From positions 1 to 64,000 of the forward strand of contig CAZSVE010000004.1 of NCBI GenBank assembly GCA_964610175.1: a stretch of DNA of 64,000 nucleotides. The letters are read 5' to 3'. A program made the position numbers and the translations under genes. Of the stretch, positions 48,349-58,085 are shown piece by piece (within the stretch, counting starts at the first letter, position 1; each line of letters opens with the position of its first letter). The notes under the pieces are model-generated. The model worked only from the letters and a program-made list of their open reading frames with translations, ran no database searches and was not told the origin of the DNA. The stretch comes from CAZSVE01 sp964610175 (GTDB lineage Bacteria; Pseudomonadota; Gammaproteobacteria; HK1).

Positions 48349-48669
48349 TCAACCGATGAGAAGATCTTCCAACGTTTTTCCCTGTTCCAGAAGATCGGTC
48401 ATCCAGCGTGGTTGTCTACCTCGCCCGGACCATTTCTGATCCGGGTTATCCGGATTCCGGTATTTTGGAGCGACATGGCCTTTTTTGATAAGATCGGTGT
48501 TACCGAACACCTCTTCTACCGAGAAACCTTTTTCCAGAATCATCTGCCGGATTTCCTGGAGTAGTTGTTGCTTTTCCTCTTTTTTCCTGACCTCGATGGA
48601 CGTATCCAATTCGCCCCGAAGTTCGATCAGATCCGTGAAACTCACGTTAGAAAGATCTAATTTGGACAT
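48349..48669 (-). CDS. hns: H-NS family nucleoid-associated protein
   Basis: 106 residues. N-terminal coiled-coil oligomerisation part (LIELRGELDTSIEVRKKEEKQQLLQEIRQMILEKG) and C-terminal AT-hook-like DNA-binding domain PKYRNPDNPDQKWSGRGRQPRWM, the H-NS/HvrA/BpH3 hallmark. Such proteins silence AT-rich, foreign DNA and bind curved DNA. The start at 48669 has ggagaaagaa; a start at 48687 is possible. An R-element begins 20 bp upstream. Confidence 0.92.
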   Translation of the reverse strand: MSKLDLSNVSFTDLIELRGELDTSIEVRKKEEKQQLLQEIRQMILEKGFSVEEVFGNTDLIKKGHVAPKYRNPDNPDQKWSGRGRQPRWMTDLLEQGKTLEDLLIG

Positions 48670-48689
48670 TTCTTTCTCCGATTTCATTA

Positions 48690-48797
48690 TTGTTTATTTT
48701 CCGCTCAGCTTCGCTGATGAGTCAGGTTTTACAAGCACCAATTTTTCTTTACCAATGCCAAATCATGCCTTGTCGGTTCGAAGCGAAGCTTCGCTAG
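48690..48797 (-). repeat. R-element upstream of hns
   Basis: Complete copy with its AAATAAAC end 20 bp before the hns start codon. Confidence 0.88.
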
Positions 48798-49032
48798 GAA
48801 TATAGTTTATCCCACCCCGCTAAGATTCTGCATGAGGTTTCTCAAAAATACAACGACAAGAAATCATAGGAAATCCTTATCATTTACTGGTATTCCAATA
48901 GACATAAAATCGGATATTCTTTATTGATTTTGATAATATCACCGAAAAGGGGATATAACCAATATCGACCGAGGTAATATTTATTGACGACGCTTGCCGA
49001 GTGGTGTTTCGATAAAGAGTAGCTTATCATGG

Positions 49033-49143
49033 CTAGCGAAGCTTTGCCTCGAACCGATGAAGCATTGTTTGGTATTAGTAGAGTAAAATTAGCGTTTTGT
49101 AAAACCTGGCTCATTTATGAAGATGAGCGGGAAATAAACAAAA
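49033..49143 (+). repeat. R-element upstream of the PCu(A)C gene
   Basis: Complete copy, ctagcgaagctttgcctcg to gagcgggaaataaacaaa. It ends 23 bp before the start codon. Confidence 0.88.
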
Positions 49144-49166
49144 TATTCTCATAGGGTAAATTGCAA

Positions 49167-49655
49167 ATGCGTACGATAGTCATCTCCTTATTGCTGGTCG
49201 TATGGACAGCGACTGGATGCACGATGGATCGTTCCGAAGCGGATATAACGATTACCGATCCATGGATAAGGGAGGCACCACCCGGTGCGAACGCCCTGGC
49301 GGGATACATGTTACTCCGTAACCGTGGCGATACGGATATCAACCTAGTAAATGCCGAAGGCCCGGACTTCGATACGATCATGTTCCATGAAACCATTACA
49401 CGCTCGGGAATGGCAACCATGGTACACCTGGAGCAAATCAGGATTCCGGGACAAAAACAGATTGCCTTTCAACCCGGTGGGGTGCATCTCATGTTGATGC
49501 AACCGAAAAGAAACCTTACGGTTGGTGATGAGTCGACCATTATCCTCACGTTTGCTGGTGGTAAAGAAGTGATCGCGGAATTCAAGGTAAGGAAATCATC
49601 TTCGAATCACACGACGATTTCGGGCGATTCGAACACCAACAGCAAGCATCACTGA
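49167..49655 (+). CDS. PCu(A)C copper chaperone
   Basis: Periplasmic copper chaperone that delivers Cu(I) to the CuA site of cytochrome c oxidase. 162 residues. The leader MRTIVISLLLVVWTATGC has a possible lipobox. The copper-binding pattern His-(n)-Met is in TIMFHETITRSGMATM and the distal HLMLMQPKRNL, as in the family consensus HMx10Mx21HxM. The TTG at 49161 is a weaker alternative start. It is followed by aroE 25 bp later, and the two may be co-transcribed. Confidence 0.93.
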   Translation: MRTIVISLLLVVWTATGCTMDRSEADITITDPWIREAPPGANALAGYMLLRNRGDTDINLVNAEGPDFDTIMFHETITRSGMATMVHLEQIRIPGQKQIAFQPGGVHLMLMQPKRNLTVGDESTIILTFAGGKEVIAEFKVRKSSSNHTTISGDSNTNSKHH

Positions 49656-49680
49656 TCCTTGCGACTCGGAATCATTCCCA

Positions 49681-50520
49681 ATGACTGAGCATTCGACTCC
49701 AGATCGCTATGGAGTGATGGGACATCCCATTTCGCACAGTAAATCGCCCATTATTCACACGCGGTTTGCGGAACAAACCGGGCAATCTATAACGTATCTC
49801 CCCATACACGTTCTACCCGGAGATTTCGCGCGGGCGATTGCGGCCTTCCAAGTCGAGGGTGGGAAGGGGGTCAGTGTTACGCTTCCTTTCAAGGAAGATG
49901 CCGGAAATCTGGTCGATACACTTACCCCGCGCGCACAACGTGCAGATGCGGTCAACACCATTTGGTTCGATGAATCGGGGAGAAAACACGGAGATAACAC
50001 CGATGGTATCGGGTTAATCCGTGACCTCAAGGAAAATCGAAAAATACCCGTAACGAAGCGGCGGGTGTTGCTTCTCGGAGCCGGTGGTGCCGCCAGAGGT
50101 GTCGTTGGGCCGCTGCTGGATGAAGGCCCCTGGGAACTCGTCATCGCCAATCGCACACCGGAAAAAGCCGAAAAGCTGGCCAAGCGATTTGCTCGACACG
50201 GGCCTGTCAGGGGATGTGGCCTGATCGACTTGGGCTCGACATCCTTCGATCTCATCATCAATGCCACTTCCGCCAGCCTTACCGGAGAAGTACCGGCTAT
50301 CGCGGATACGGTTTTGTGCCCACGGGGATGGTGTTATGACCTGATGTACGATGCAAGCCAGTCCACCCCATTCGTTCGTTGGGGGGAACGACACGGTGCA
50401 TCCCAATCCGTGGATGGTCTAGGGATGTTGGTCGAACAGGCCGCCGAGGCGTTTTATCTTTGGCGAGGAGTACGACCCCATACATCTCCCGTGATCGCCG
50501 CTTTGCGCAATTCACTATGA
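49681..50520 (+). CDS. aroE: shikimate dehydrogenase
   Basis: NADPH-dependent reduction of 3-dehydroshikimate in aromatic amino acid synthesis. 279 residues. Substrate-binding GHPISHSKSPIIH, catalytic Lys in SVTLPFKEDAG (about 69), NTDGIGLIRDL (substrate Asp), the nucleotide-binding GAGGAARGVVGPLL and the NADPH-specific ANRTPEKAE. Intact. It lies between the PCu(A)C gene and the hydrolase, same strand. Confidence 0.97.
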   Translation: MTEHSTPDRYGVMGHPISHSKSPIIHTRFAEQTGQSITYLPIHVLPGDFARAIAAFQVEGGKGVSVTLPFKEDAGNLVDTLTPRAQRADAVNTIWFDESGRKHGDNTDGIGLIRDLKENRKIPVTKRRVLLLGAGGAARGVVGPLLDEGPWELVIANRTPEKAEKLAKRFARHGPVRGCGLIDLGSTSFDLIINATSASLTGEVPAIADTVLCPRGWCYDLMYDASQSTPFVRWGERHGASQSVDGLGMLVEQAAEAFYLWRGVRPHTSPVIAALRNSL

Positions 50521-50566
50521 TGGAAATAGCAATTACACCCCGACCCCATCTATCGACCCAATCACT

Positions 50567-51139
50567 ATGAATCCTTCAATGCCACGTAACATCGTTTACT
50601 TTTCCCATGGACAAGAAAGCGGCCCTTGGGGAACGAAGATCCAGTACCTCGCCGAAATCGCTCGACGTCGGGGATTTTACGTCGAAAGCCCCGACTACTC
50701 GGATATCCCGGATCCGGAAAATCGTGTGGAGAGATTACTCGATCTGGTTCCCAGGGATGCCGATAACCTCGTTTTGGTGGGTTCGAGCGCTGGTGGTTAT
50801 GTGTCGGCCGTTGCCTCCGAGACATTGAATCCGACTGGGCTGTTCCTATTGGCCCCAGCTGTCCTGATCCGCGGTTTCGGTACCCGAAATCCTCAGCCAC
50901 GGGCGAATCATCGATGGATAGTACATGGCTGGAACGACGATGTCGTGTCGGCAGGGAGTGTAATATGCTTTGGGGAGCAACATAAAATGCGCTTGCACAT
51001 GCTGGATGGCGATCACCGCCTAATCGATGTCCTCCCTTCGGTGGGTGCATTATTCGATCTATTTCTCCATGAGATTTTGGCGTCGGCAGAGAATGCTGAA
51101 ATAGGGAATTCGGCACCGAAACCAATCCATCCCAATTGA
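50567..51139 (+). CDS. alpha/beta-hydrolase family protein
   Basis: 190 residues. Nucleophile elbow GSSAGGYVSA (Ser about 70), then the acid in GWNDDVVSA and the histidine in LDGDHRLID; N-terminal NIVYFSHGQESGPWGTKIQYLAE is the oxyanion strand. This fits small UPF0227-like/YqiA-like esterases. Substrate unknown. It follows aroE by 46 bp on the same strand. The C-terminus is extended by AENAEIGNSAPKPIHPN, without homology. Confidence 0.82.
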   Translation: MNPSMPRNIVYFSHGQESGPWGTKIQYLAEIARRRGFYVESPDYSDIPDPENRVERLLDLVPRDADNLVLVGSSAGGYVSAVASETLNPTGLFLLAPAVLIRGFGTRNPQPRANHRWIVHGWNDDVVSAGSVICFGEQHKMRLHMLDGDHRLIDVLPSVGALFDLFLHEILASAENAEIGNSAPKPIHPN

Positions 51140-51563
51140 CGATAATTCAAAAAAAACAACTCACGTTGAACTTCATCACCCCCGAAGATGTAAAGATTTC
51201 TTGCTGAGATTGGATGATCTGTGCCTTGTCATCCCGAAGCAAAACAAGGGAGTTCGTGAATATTTTGCTGTGAATATTTTTCTGGCAGAATTTCCATGGC
51301 AACATGCAGCGCAACAGGATTGGAAATAAATTTGCTCATGATTTTTTCCGACGACCTTGGAAAGACACCCGTACAAGGATATTCCGGTAGCGTCATTACC
51401 GACCCTTTTTCCTGTCCGCCATCTGCCTTTCATTCCGCTGACGCAATAATCCCATGGATGGATGCTCGAAGATTGTCAGCTCCCCCTGTTCGATCCCCAT
51501 TCCTTCCTGGCCTTTACCGATTACTGGTGACATAAACACATCGACTTAGGAACAAAACCTGAC
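51140..51563. other. intergenic stretch, nothing recognised
   Basis: A short direct repeat (gaatattttgctgtgaatattttt) is visible at about 51258-51282. No R-element and no supported gene; it probably contains the promoter of the FAH-family gene. Confidence 0.35.
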
Positions 51564-52580
51564 ATGAAACTGGTCACACTCATAAAGAAAGACGACCCCA
51601 ACAGTACGCAGCACATTGGTGTATTGCTGGACAACGGACAACGCATTGCCATCTTGCAGGCAGGTATCGAGGCCATGACAGGCTCCTCTTCGCCATTTTT
51701 CATCGACATGCTGGCATTCTTGCGGGGAGACACAGCCGCACGGGATGAAGCCCATGCCGTGGTCGAATACATCACGGGCCAATATCCGCCCGACAGCATC
51801 GTGGCATCCGATAGCGTGACACTGCTCGCGCCGGTGCCCCGCCCGGAATCCATTCGCGACTACATGGGATTCGAACAGCATATCATCAACTGCATTCGCG
51901 CCGCGGGCCTCAAGAGACTGGCCCCATTCGACGAATGGGTGGAAAAGAACTTTGGACGAAAAAGATCCATTGCCTACCGTCTCAACAAGGCCTGGTACGA
52001 TCGCCCTATCTATTACAAAGGCAATCGGTTCTCCGTCGTCGGATCGGATGCGCCGGTGCACATGCCGGCATATACCAAAAAGCTCGACTATGAGTTGGAA
52101 TGGGGCATCTTCACCGGGAAATCGGGCGTCGATATTCCGAAAGAACAGGCCTTTCAATATATCGGTGGCTATACCATATTCAACGATTTCTCGGCCCGCG
52201 ATATTCAGATGGAAGAAATGGCTGGACGCCTCGGTCCAACCAAAGGAAAAGACTTCGACACCGGCAACACTATGGGGCCCTGTTTGGTTACACCCGATGA
52301 AATACCCGATCCTTACGACCTGACCATGGTCGCCCGTGTCAATGGAGAAGAATGGTCACGCGGAACCACCGCCGATACCACGTGGACCTTCGAGGATATC
52401 ATTGCCTATGTTTCCCAATCCGAGACGATCCATCCGGGCGAATTCTTCGGTTCCGGCACTTGTTCCGGGGCGCAGGGACGCGGTTGCGGCCTGGAAATGG
52501 GGAAATTTCTCAAAGTGGGCGATGTAATCGAACTCGAAGTGGAAAAAATAGGGATACTGCGTAATCGCATCGAAGAATAA
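51564..52580 (+). CDS. fumarylacetoacetate hydrolase family protein
   Basis: 338 residues of the FAH superfamily, which cleave or isomerise 2-oxo or acylpyruvate-type compounds with a divalent metal. The metal-binding carboxylates lie in LDYELEWGIFTG and FNDFSARDIQMEEM, with GPTKGKDFDTGNTMGPCLVTPDE and the C-terminal GSGTCSGAQGRGCGLEMGKFLKVGDVIELEVEKIG. The length and N-terminal MKLVTLIKKDD suit the larger FAH-like hydrolases of aromatic degradation. The reaction cannot be assigned. No degradation cluster is present, although an enoyl-CoA hydratase faces it. Confidence 0.88.
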   Translation: MKLVTLIKKDDPNSTQHIGVLLDNGQRIAILQAGIEAMTGSSSPFFIDMLAFLRGDTAARDEAHAVVEYITGQYPPDSIVASDSVTLLAPVPRPESIRDYMGFEQHIINCIRAAGLKRLAPFDEWVEKNFGRKRSIAYRLNKAWYDRPIYYKGNRFSVVGSDAPVHMPAYTKKLDYELEWGIFTGKSGVDIPKEQAFQYIGGYTIFNDFSARDIQMEEMAGRLGPTKGKDFDTGNTMGPCLVTPDEIPDPYDLTMVARVNGEEWSRGTTADTTWTFEDIIAYVSQSETIHPGEFFGSGTCSGAQGRGCGLEMGKFLKVGDVIELEVEKIGILRNRIEE

Positions 52581-52592
52581 CTGGATATTACC

Positions 52593-52705
52593 TTGCTTAT
52601 TTCCCGCTCAGCTTCGCAAATGAGCCGAGTTTTGCAAAGCAATGATTTTTTGCTTTGATTGATACCGAATCACACCTCATCGGTTTCGAGGCGAAGCTTC
52701 GCTAG
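52593..52705 (-). repeat. R-element supplying an enoyl-CoA hydratase stop codon
   Basis: Complete copy between two converging genes. CTAG (52702-52705) overlaps the TAG stop of the gene at 52702-53496. It starts 12 bp after the FAH-family stop. Confidence 0.9.
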
Positions 52706-53496
52706 TCGGTACTCTTCGCGAATACGGGACGGCGCTTCTCCACAAAGGCGCTGATTGCCTCTCGGTGATCACGGGTGTAAAAGCATTGTTTCTCCAAGGC
52801 CAGGCTGGTATCCAACACCAGATTGGCGGTGTCTCGGAGGATCTTGTTGATCGATGTCTTGGTGCCGCGAATGGCCTGCGCGGGTCCTTTCGCCAAGCGC
52901 TTTGCCAGCGCCATGGCAGTTGGCATCAAGTCATCATGAGCCACAACTCGGTTCACCAGCCCGATACGTTCGGCCTCCCGGGCATCCACCAGATCCCCTG
53001 TCATAAGAAACTCCTTGGCACGCGCCGCCCCGATCAGCCATGGCCAGATGACAGCGCCGCCATCCCCTGCCACGACGCCGACCTGCACGTGGGGATCTCC
53101 GATGCGGGCCTTTTCGGAAGCAATGATGATGTCGGAAAAGAGCGCTATCGTCGCACCGAGCCCCGTGGCGAAACCGTTGACTGCCGCGATAATCGGTTGC
53201 TCCACTTCCAGCAAATCGAGGATGATCGATCGTGCTTCTACGAATAATGCATCCAGTTTTTCAGGCGTCATTTGAGAAAACCACTTGATATCCCCACCAG
53301 CCGAAAATGCCTTTCCCCGGCCCGTGATCACCACGGCATTGGTTTTCCGATCCTTCGCGATATCGGTGAACAACCAGGACATTTCCGTGTGGAACTCGCC
53401 ATTCATGGCGTTCAATGATTCCGGGCGATTCAACGAGACCACGAGCACGGAACCTTCCCGCGTCATTTCCAGGTATTTGTAACGACTATAATCCAT
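52702..53496 (-). CDS. enoyl-CoA hydratase/isomerase family protein
   Basis: 264 residues of the crotonase superfamily. Oxyanion hole segments ITGRGKAFSAGGDIKWFSQMT and AAVNGFATGLGATIALFSDIIIASEKARIGDPHVQVGVVAGDGGAVIWPWLIG; C-terminal helix FYTRDHREAISAFVEKRRPVF. The D-P-H-V in place of the usual P-E-x-x near the second active-site region suggests an isomerase- or other-activity member rather than a classic hydratase. Distinct from the crotonase at 12755-13516. Confidence 0.88.
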   Translation of the reverse strand: MDYSRYKYLEMTREGSVLVVSLNRPESLNAMNGEFHTEMSWLFTDIAKDRKTNAVVITGRGKAFSAGGDIKWFSQMTPEKLDALFVEARSIILDLLEVEQPIIAAVNGFATGLGATIALFSDIIIASEKARIGDPHVQVGVVAGDGGAVIWPWLIGAARAKEFLMTGDLVDAREAERIGLVNRVVAHDDLMPTAMALAKRLAKGPAQAIRGTKTSINKILRDTANLVLDTSLALEKQCFYTRDHREAISAFVEKRRPVFAKSTD

Positions 53497-53929
53497 CCGT
53501 ATCCCCCTTGGCTTTTGTAATGTTATCCGTCATTTTCGTGTTCTTTGTATTCCCAATAATGATTACGTGATTTCCCTTCTCATTATCCTTGGCCACAAGG
53601 CCAACATAATATCCCAATCCCTGAATCGACATCGTCCTCGGGATTGTCGATCATGATAGCGTCGAACCAATGTGGTTCCCTTACCTGGCGACAATGACGC
53701 CACACACCGTCTCAATCAGGCAAGGGATCAATTATTCCGTTTTATTGACAGATCCCAAAGATTCGCCGCCTGAACTTTATCTCTCTCTATCACATCCCAT
53801 CCTCCGTTCAGGCTCATCTCTGGATTGGAAAGGATTTACCTCTTCCGAGGCGAATGCGCCGCCGACGGCCTACGAGCCGAGGGTGTTGCACGCCAGGGTG
53901 GTATTGTGGAAACAAAGTCACCGGACGGA
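53497..53929. other. intergenic stretch, nothing recognised
   Basis: Upstream of the second enoyl-CoA hydratase gene. No supported gene and no clear repeat. Confidence 0.35.
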
Positions 53930-54018
53930 TCGATGAGGCGTGATTTGGTCCTGCTAGACCAAAACCAGCGTTTTGTAGAACTCGACTCATTTGCGAAAAT
54001 GAGCGGGAAATAAACAAA
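53930..54018 (+). repeat. R-element (CTAG end missing)
   Basis: It begins at tcgatgaggcgtgatttgg and ends gagcgggaaataaacaaa. Confidence 0.8.
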
Positions 54019-54105
54019 TTACCGATCATTGGCAGGATGCGGAAAATGCCTGCCTCAGTGCTGTTAGCCCTGTCTCGGTGCTTGACCCATCCTCGAAATA
54101 TCATT

Positions 54106-54217
54106 AATTTGCTTATTTCCCGCTCAGCTTCGCAAATGAGTCGAGTTTTTCGAGCACCAATTTTGCTTTATTCAATGCCAAATCATGCCTTATCGGTTCG
54201 AGGCGAAGCTTCGTTAG
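54106..54217 (-). repeat. R-element
   Basis: Complete copy with variant end cttcgttag, inverted relative to the copy at 53930-54018. Confidence 0.87.
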
Positions 54218-54319
54218 GGTTTTCATCCCGTTCCTGGAACATTGCGGGGCGTTTTTTTGAAATTACGGCTTGTTTTTTATTGGACCGTGGATTTTCACGG
54301 TAACTGGAGAGGTATAGAT

Positions 54320-56038
54320 ATGCGGTTGACCGGTGCCCAAATCGTTGTTCAATTCCTGAAGGACGAAGGCGTAGAGCACGTTTTCGGCTATCCCGGAGGG
54401 GCGGTTTTGCATTTATACGATGAGATCTATAAGCAGAACCATATCAGGCACATCCTTGTACGCCATGAGCAAGGGGCTACGCACATGGCCGATGGTTTTG
54501 CGCGCGCCACGGGGAAGCCCGGTGTGGCCCTGGTGACCTCTGGCCCTGGGGTGACCAACGCCGTTACGGGCATCGCGACGGCCTACCTGGACTCCACGCC
54601 CATGGTGGTCATTTCCGGTCAGGTGCCAAGACACCTTATCGGCAATGACGCCTTTCAAGAAGTGGATTGCGTCGGTATTACGCGATCCTGCGCCAAACAC
54701 AACTTCCTGGTCAAGGATACCAGCGAGCTTGCGCTTGTTCTCAAAAAGGCCTTTCACGTGGCGACCACCGGTCGGCCCGGGCCCGTGGTGGTGGACATTC
54801 CGAAGGACGTCACGGCGGAGGTGGCCGAGTATGAATATCCAAAAACGGTAAAGATGCGTTCCTATAGTCCCGTCGTCACCGGCCATGTTGGGCAGATCCG
54901 CCGCGCCCTGGACCTGATTTTGTCAGCGGAATGTCCCATGATCTATAGCGGTGGCGGGGTGATCCTGGATAACGCCTCGGATCTCCTGGTTACCTTTACC
55001 CGCATGTTGGGCGCGCCTATTACCAATACCCTGATGGGGCTTGGTTCCTTTCCCGGGACCGACCGGCAATTTCTCGGCATGTTGGGTATGCACGGCACTT
55101 TCGAGGCCAACATGGCCATGCACGAATGCGATGTATTGATCGCCATCGGTGCGCGTTTCGATGACCGGATCACCGGGGATATCGAGCGCTTTTGTCCCTA
55201 TGCGAAGATCGTTCATGTGGATATCGATCCCTCTTCCATCGCCAAGAATGTTCGCGTCGATGTTCCCATCGTGGGTTCCGTGACCAGTGTATTGACGGAA
55301 TTCGTGCATCAGATGGAGACATCCGAGCGGAAACCGGATCCCAGAGCGCTCGATGCCTGGTGGGATCGAATCCGGCAATGGCGGACGGTGGAATCCCTGA
55401 ACTACGAGCATTCCGATACCGCCATCAAACCCCAATATGTCATCGAAAAGCTCTACGAGATCACGAAAGGGGATGCCTTCGTGACCTCGGATGTGGGGCA
55501 GCATCAGATGTGGGCGGCGCAGTATTACAAGTTCAATGCGCCGCGTCACTGGATCAACTCCGGTGGGCTCGGCACCATGGGCTTCGGAATGCCGGCCGCC
55601 CTCGGTGCCAAGGTTGCCCACCCCGATGAAACGGTGGTTTGCATAACCGGTGATGGCAGCATCCAGATGTGCATTCAGGAATTGTCTACCGCCAAACAAT
55701 ACGATTTGCCCATCAAGATCATCAGCCTCAACAATCGTTATCTCGGGATGGTACGGCAATGGCAGGAGTTCTTTTACGATAATCGTTATTCTCAAACCTA
55801 TCTGGAATCCCTGCCGGATTTCGTGAAACTGGTGGAGAGCTATGGCCACGTGGGTATGCGGATCGAGAAACCTCAAGACGTGGAGGGTGCGCTCCGAAAA
55901 GCACTTGCCATGAAGGATCGCCTGGTATTCATGGAATTCGTCACCGACGCCACGGAAAATGTCTATCCCATGATGGTGGCAGGCCAGGCGCACAATGAGA
56001 TGTTGTTATCGGCGCAGAGTCGGGTGGAGAATTTGTGA
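54320..56038 (+). CDS. ilvI: acetolactate synthase large subunit
   Basis: TPP-dependent enzyme of branched-chain amino acid synthesis. 572 residues. Catalytic Glu50 in ILVRHEQGATHMADGFARATG, FAD-binding region MLGMHGTFEANMAMHECDVLIAIGARFDDRITG, and the TPP motif ITGDGSIQMCIQELSTAKQYDLPIKIISLNNRYLGMVRQWQEFF. The start is set at MRLTGAQIVVQFL, with ggagagg 10 bp before it. The small regulatory subunit (ilvH) and ilvC, which normally follow at once, are absent; the next DNA is a hairpin and decayed genes. ilvB is an alternative symbol. Confidence 0.96.
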   Translation: MRLTGAQIVVQFLKDEGVEHVFGYPGGAVLHLYDEIYKQNHIRHILVRHEQGATHMADGFARATGKPGVALVTSGPGVTNAVTGIATAYLDSTPMVVISGQVPRHLIGNDAFQEVDCVGITRSCAKHNFLVKDTSELALVLKKAFHVATTGRPGPVVVDIPKDVTAEVAEYEYPKTVKMRSYSPVVTGHVGQIRRALDLILSAECPMIYSGGGVILDNASDLLVTFTRMLGAPITNTLMGLGSFPGTDRQFLGMLGMHGTFEANMAMHECDVLIAIGARFDDRITGDIERFCPYAKIVHVDIDPSSIAKNVRVDVPIVGSVTSVLTEFVHQMETSERKPDPRALDAWWDRIRQWRTVESLNYEHSDTAIKPQYVIEKLYEITKGDAFVTSDVGQHQMWAAQYYKFNAPRHWINSGGLGTMGFGMPAALGAKVAHPDETVVCITGDGSIQMCIQELSTAKQYDLPIKIISLNNRYLGMVRQWQEFFYDNRYSQTYLESLPDFVKLVESYGHVGMRIEKPQDVEGALRKALAMKDRLVFMEFVTDATENVYPMMVAGQAHNEMLLSAQSRVENL

Positions 56039-56045
56039 TTTTGGT

Positions 56046-56088
56046 GATTTCGCGGTCATCTTGTGGAGCGATATGACCGCGCGAAATC
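56046..56088. other. imperfect hairpin after ilvI
   Basis: gatttcgcggtcat pairs with atgaccgcgcgaaatc (a 2-nt bulge) around ctt...gcgat. There is no T run, so it could be an RNA-stabilising stem or a remnant rather than a classic terminator. Confidence 0.5.
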
Positions 56089-56282
56089 ATGAAATTACAT
56101 GGCCCTTTGGGAAAGCTGTTTTTTGGGGCCATTTCGGCGCATTGGTGTGTATTGCCGACAGCAATAAAATGGAGTGAAAAATGAGCGACAGCTTTTTGAA
56201 GGTGTACGATTGTTATGTGGCTTTTTTATCTGAATGAAATTGGCCCAAAACCGATCAGGGAAGTCTTAGGTTCTTTTGGATC

Positions 56283-56784
56283 CTATTCAAATTCAAGGCC
56301 CATAATATTAATGGATACTGACCGGATTTCTTGTTCATTTATACCTGTACCTTCTGAATGCGATAAGTCTAATTCACTTACCTGGCTTATTGATGGGTTT
56401 CCATTACAGCGAATAAAAAGATTGATTTGCTGAGACGGGTTCAAGCGAGCAGATTCAATGCTTAGCTCGTTGTTGCTTTTAGTTACTGGTAATGAGGAAG
56501 GAGATGCTTTGTAATTCTCAATTGGTGAACTTGTTTTTATACGTAAGATAATGTTTTCAGTGTCTGAAATTACCACGGCTCGTTACTGCAACAGCAATAG
56601 GAGTATATAGCACATCAGCTAAAAAGGATTTTGGTATCCAAAAATCCGAAAGTTGAGATAGCTTGTATGTCAACTTTGATACTTTTCTATTGCTGAAATG
56701 AATATATATAGCCCAAATTAATGCTATACCAGCAATTACAACCGAAACTAATCGCGATTAGTATTGTATTATTGAATTCCATGC
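56283..56784 (-). pseudogene. frameshifted gene for a small membrane-anchored protein
   Basis: Starting at ATG 56782-56784, the minus strand reads MEFNNTILIAISFG. It continues in a second frame as VVIAGIALIWAIYIHFSNRK then VSKLTYKLSQLSDFWIPKSF and DVLYTPIAVAVTSR, and in a third frame as VVISDTENIILRIKTSSPIE to the stop at 56283. One membrane segment is visible. AT-rich, not recognised. The two frame changes make a functional gene unlikely unless the sequence has errors. Confidence 0.55.
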
Positions 56785-56808
56785 GTTATTTTTTATAGCT
56801 ATCTTGAT

Positions 56809-57201
56809 TTGAACCACACTTTTCAAGGCATAGGAACAGATATTAGATTCAAACATTCATACAGATCTGTTTTATCTTCGACCTTTCATAAAAACCAATT
56901 CATCTGGCTTATGGGTAAGACACAATTTGTATTGCTCACTATCATCGAGGCCAAAAAGGGAGATTTGGACAGGGGGTTCAATCAGCTCACGGCGGAATTG
57001 ATAGTCCTCGATAAAACGGAGGAAAAAGATACCCCGGTATTGCTCCATGGTGCTGATCTGTGGCGTTTTGGCGTCCTGCAAAGAAACGAAAGCAGTATAC
57101 ATAGAGATTTGCATACCTACCGCGTGCCGGAGGATCTCGAACAAACATTTTCGATTATTATTGGGATCTTGAATCGATGGGCCATATCTTTGCGGAAATA
57201 G
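56809..57201 (+). pseudogene. N-terminally truncated PD-(D/E)XK-like protein
   Basis: The frame carries FVLLTIIEAKKGDLDRGFNQLTAELIVL and LWRFGVLQRNESSIHRDLHTYRVPEDLEQTF to a natural end at NRWAISLRK. The IIEAKKGD and downstream Gln resemble the E-x-K core of PD-(D/E)XK-fold proteins. The upstream part that should hold the first acidic residue is missing, and the only upstream starts are TTG. The end overlaps the next gene by 25 bp. Not a complete enzyme; the family assignment is by motif only. Confidence 0.5.
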
Positions 57202-57557
57202 CGTTGACCAATCCGCGTCGACTGGACCTTGCGCCGGCGAGGGTTACTGCCTTGGCGGATACCGGCGCGCTGATGCTTTGCATACCGGAACACGTGGCCA
57301 GTCAATTGCACCTCGATACGAAATCCCTGCGAGAGGTCTCCGTTGCGGATGGTCGCAGTATGACAGTTCCTTATGTAGGACCGATAAAGGTTGCTTTCCA
57401 AAAGCGATTTTGCTACGTGGGTGCGCTTGTGCTGGGGGATGAAGTATTACTGGGCGCGATTCCCATGGAAGATATGGATTTGGTGCTCGATCCTGGACGT
57501 CGTGAAATAACGGTGGATCCGAAAAGCCCTGATATTCCCCATGCGCGAGTGAAATAG
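57177..57557 (+). CDS. retropepsin-like (clan AA) aspartic protease
   Basis: 126 residues. The catalytic triplet is in ALADTGALMLCIPEHVA (Asp about 31, D-T-G), followed by a flap-like ADGRSMTVPYVGPIKVAF and the second conserved hydrophobic-Gly motif in LVLGDEVLLGAIPMEDMDLVLDP. Single-domain bacterial proteins of this kind are thought to dimerise like viral proteases. Physiological target unknown. It overlaps the truncated gene upstream by 25 bp, so it was probably the second gene of a pair. Confidence 0.82.
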   Translation: MGHIFAEIALTNPRRLDLAPARVTALADTGALMLCIPEHVASQLHLDTKSLREVSVADGRSMTVPYVGPIKVAFQKRFCYVGALVLGDEVLLGAIPMEDMDLVLDPGRREITVDPKSPDIPHARVK

Positions 57558-57848
57558 CGTCAGGCTTACCGAAATTTCAATATCGAGAAAATCCCGAAAA
57601 TTCGCCTCAGAATAAATACTTTAGTAAAAGAGCAAGAGAATAGAGTTTTCAATATCTACCTCATGGATGCGTCGTAATCGTTTACGAATCTTGCTCCACA
57701 AAGCGGGACAGTCTACAACTTTGCATACCAAAATTGTTTCGAAGAATTTTCATATCTGAATGGCGGCTATCGTACTATCTCGAATGTTGTCCATCTGGAT
57801 ACCTGTGAAAAATCATGGACCCGAAAAGCCTGCGGAATTTTCCGATTA
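57558..57848. other. intergenic stretch, nothing recognised
   Basis: AT-rich; no supported gene. Confidence 0.35.
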
Positions 57849-57958
57849 ATTTGTTTATTTCCTGCTCAGCTTCGCAGATGGATCGAGTTTCAATAGGATC
57901 GACTTCCCTCTGAATTTACCAACTCATGCCTTGTCGGTTTGAGGCAAGGCTTCGCTGG
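57849..57958 (-). repeat. R-element (diverged middle)
   Basis: Ends intact (tttgtttatttcctgctcag and ggcaaggcttcgctgg), middle diverged. Confidence 0.8.
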
Positions 57959-58085
57959 ATATGTGTCATAAATGTATTCGATCTCTAATTTTTCCTTGAA
58001 TAATCCTTACGCCCCGTAAAGCCGAACCATATGATTTTGCTCCATTTATAATTTTACGGAGTGAAATCATGAGTGGAGAAAAATC

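Noticed and set aside
56872..57144. 90-residue minus-strand open frame
   Set aside because: Antisense to the PD-(D/E)XK-like fragment, whose plus-strand translation carries the recognisable motif.
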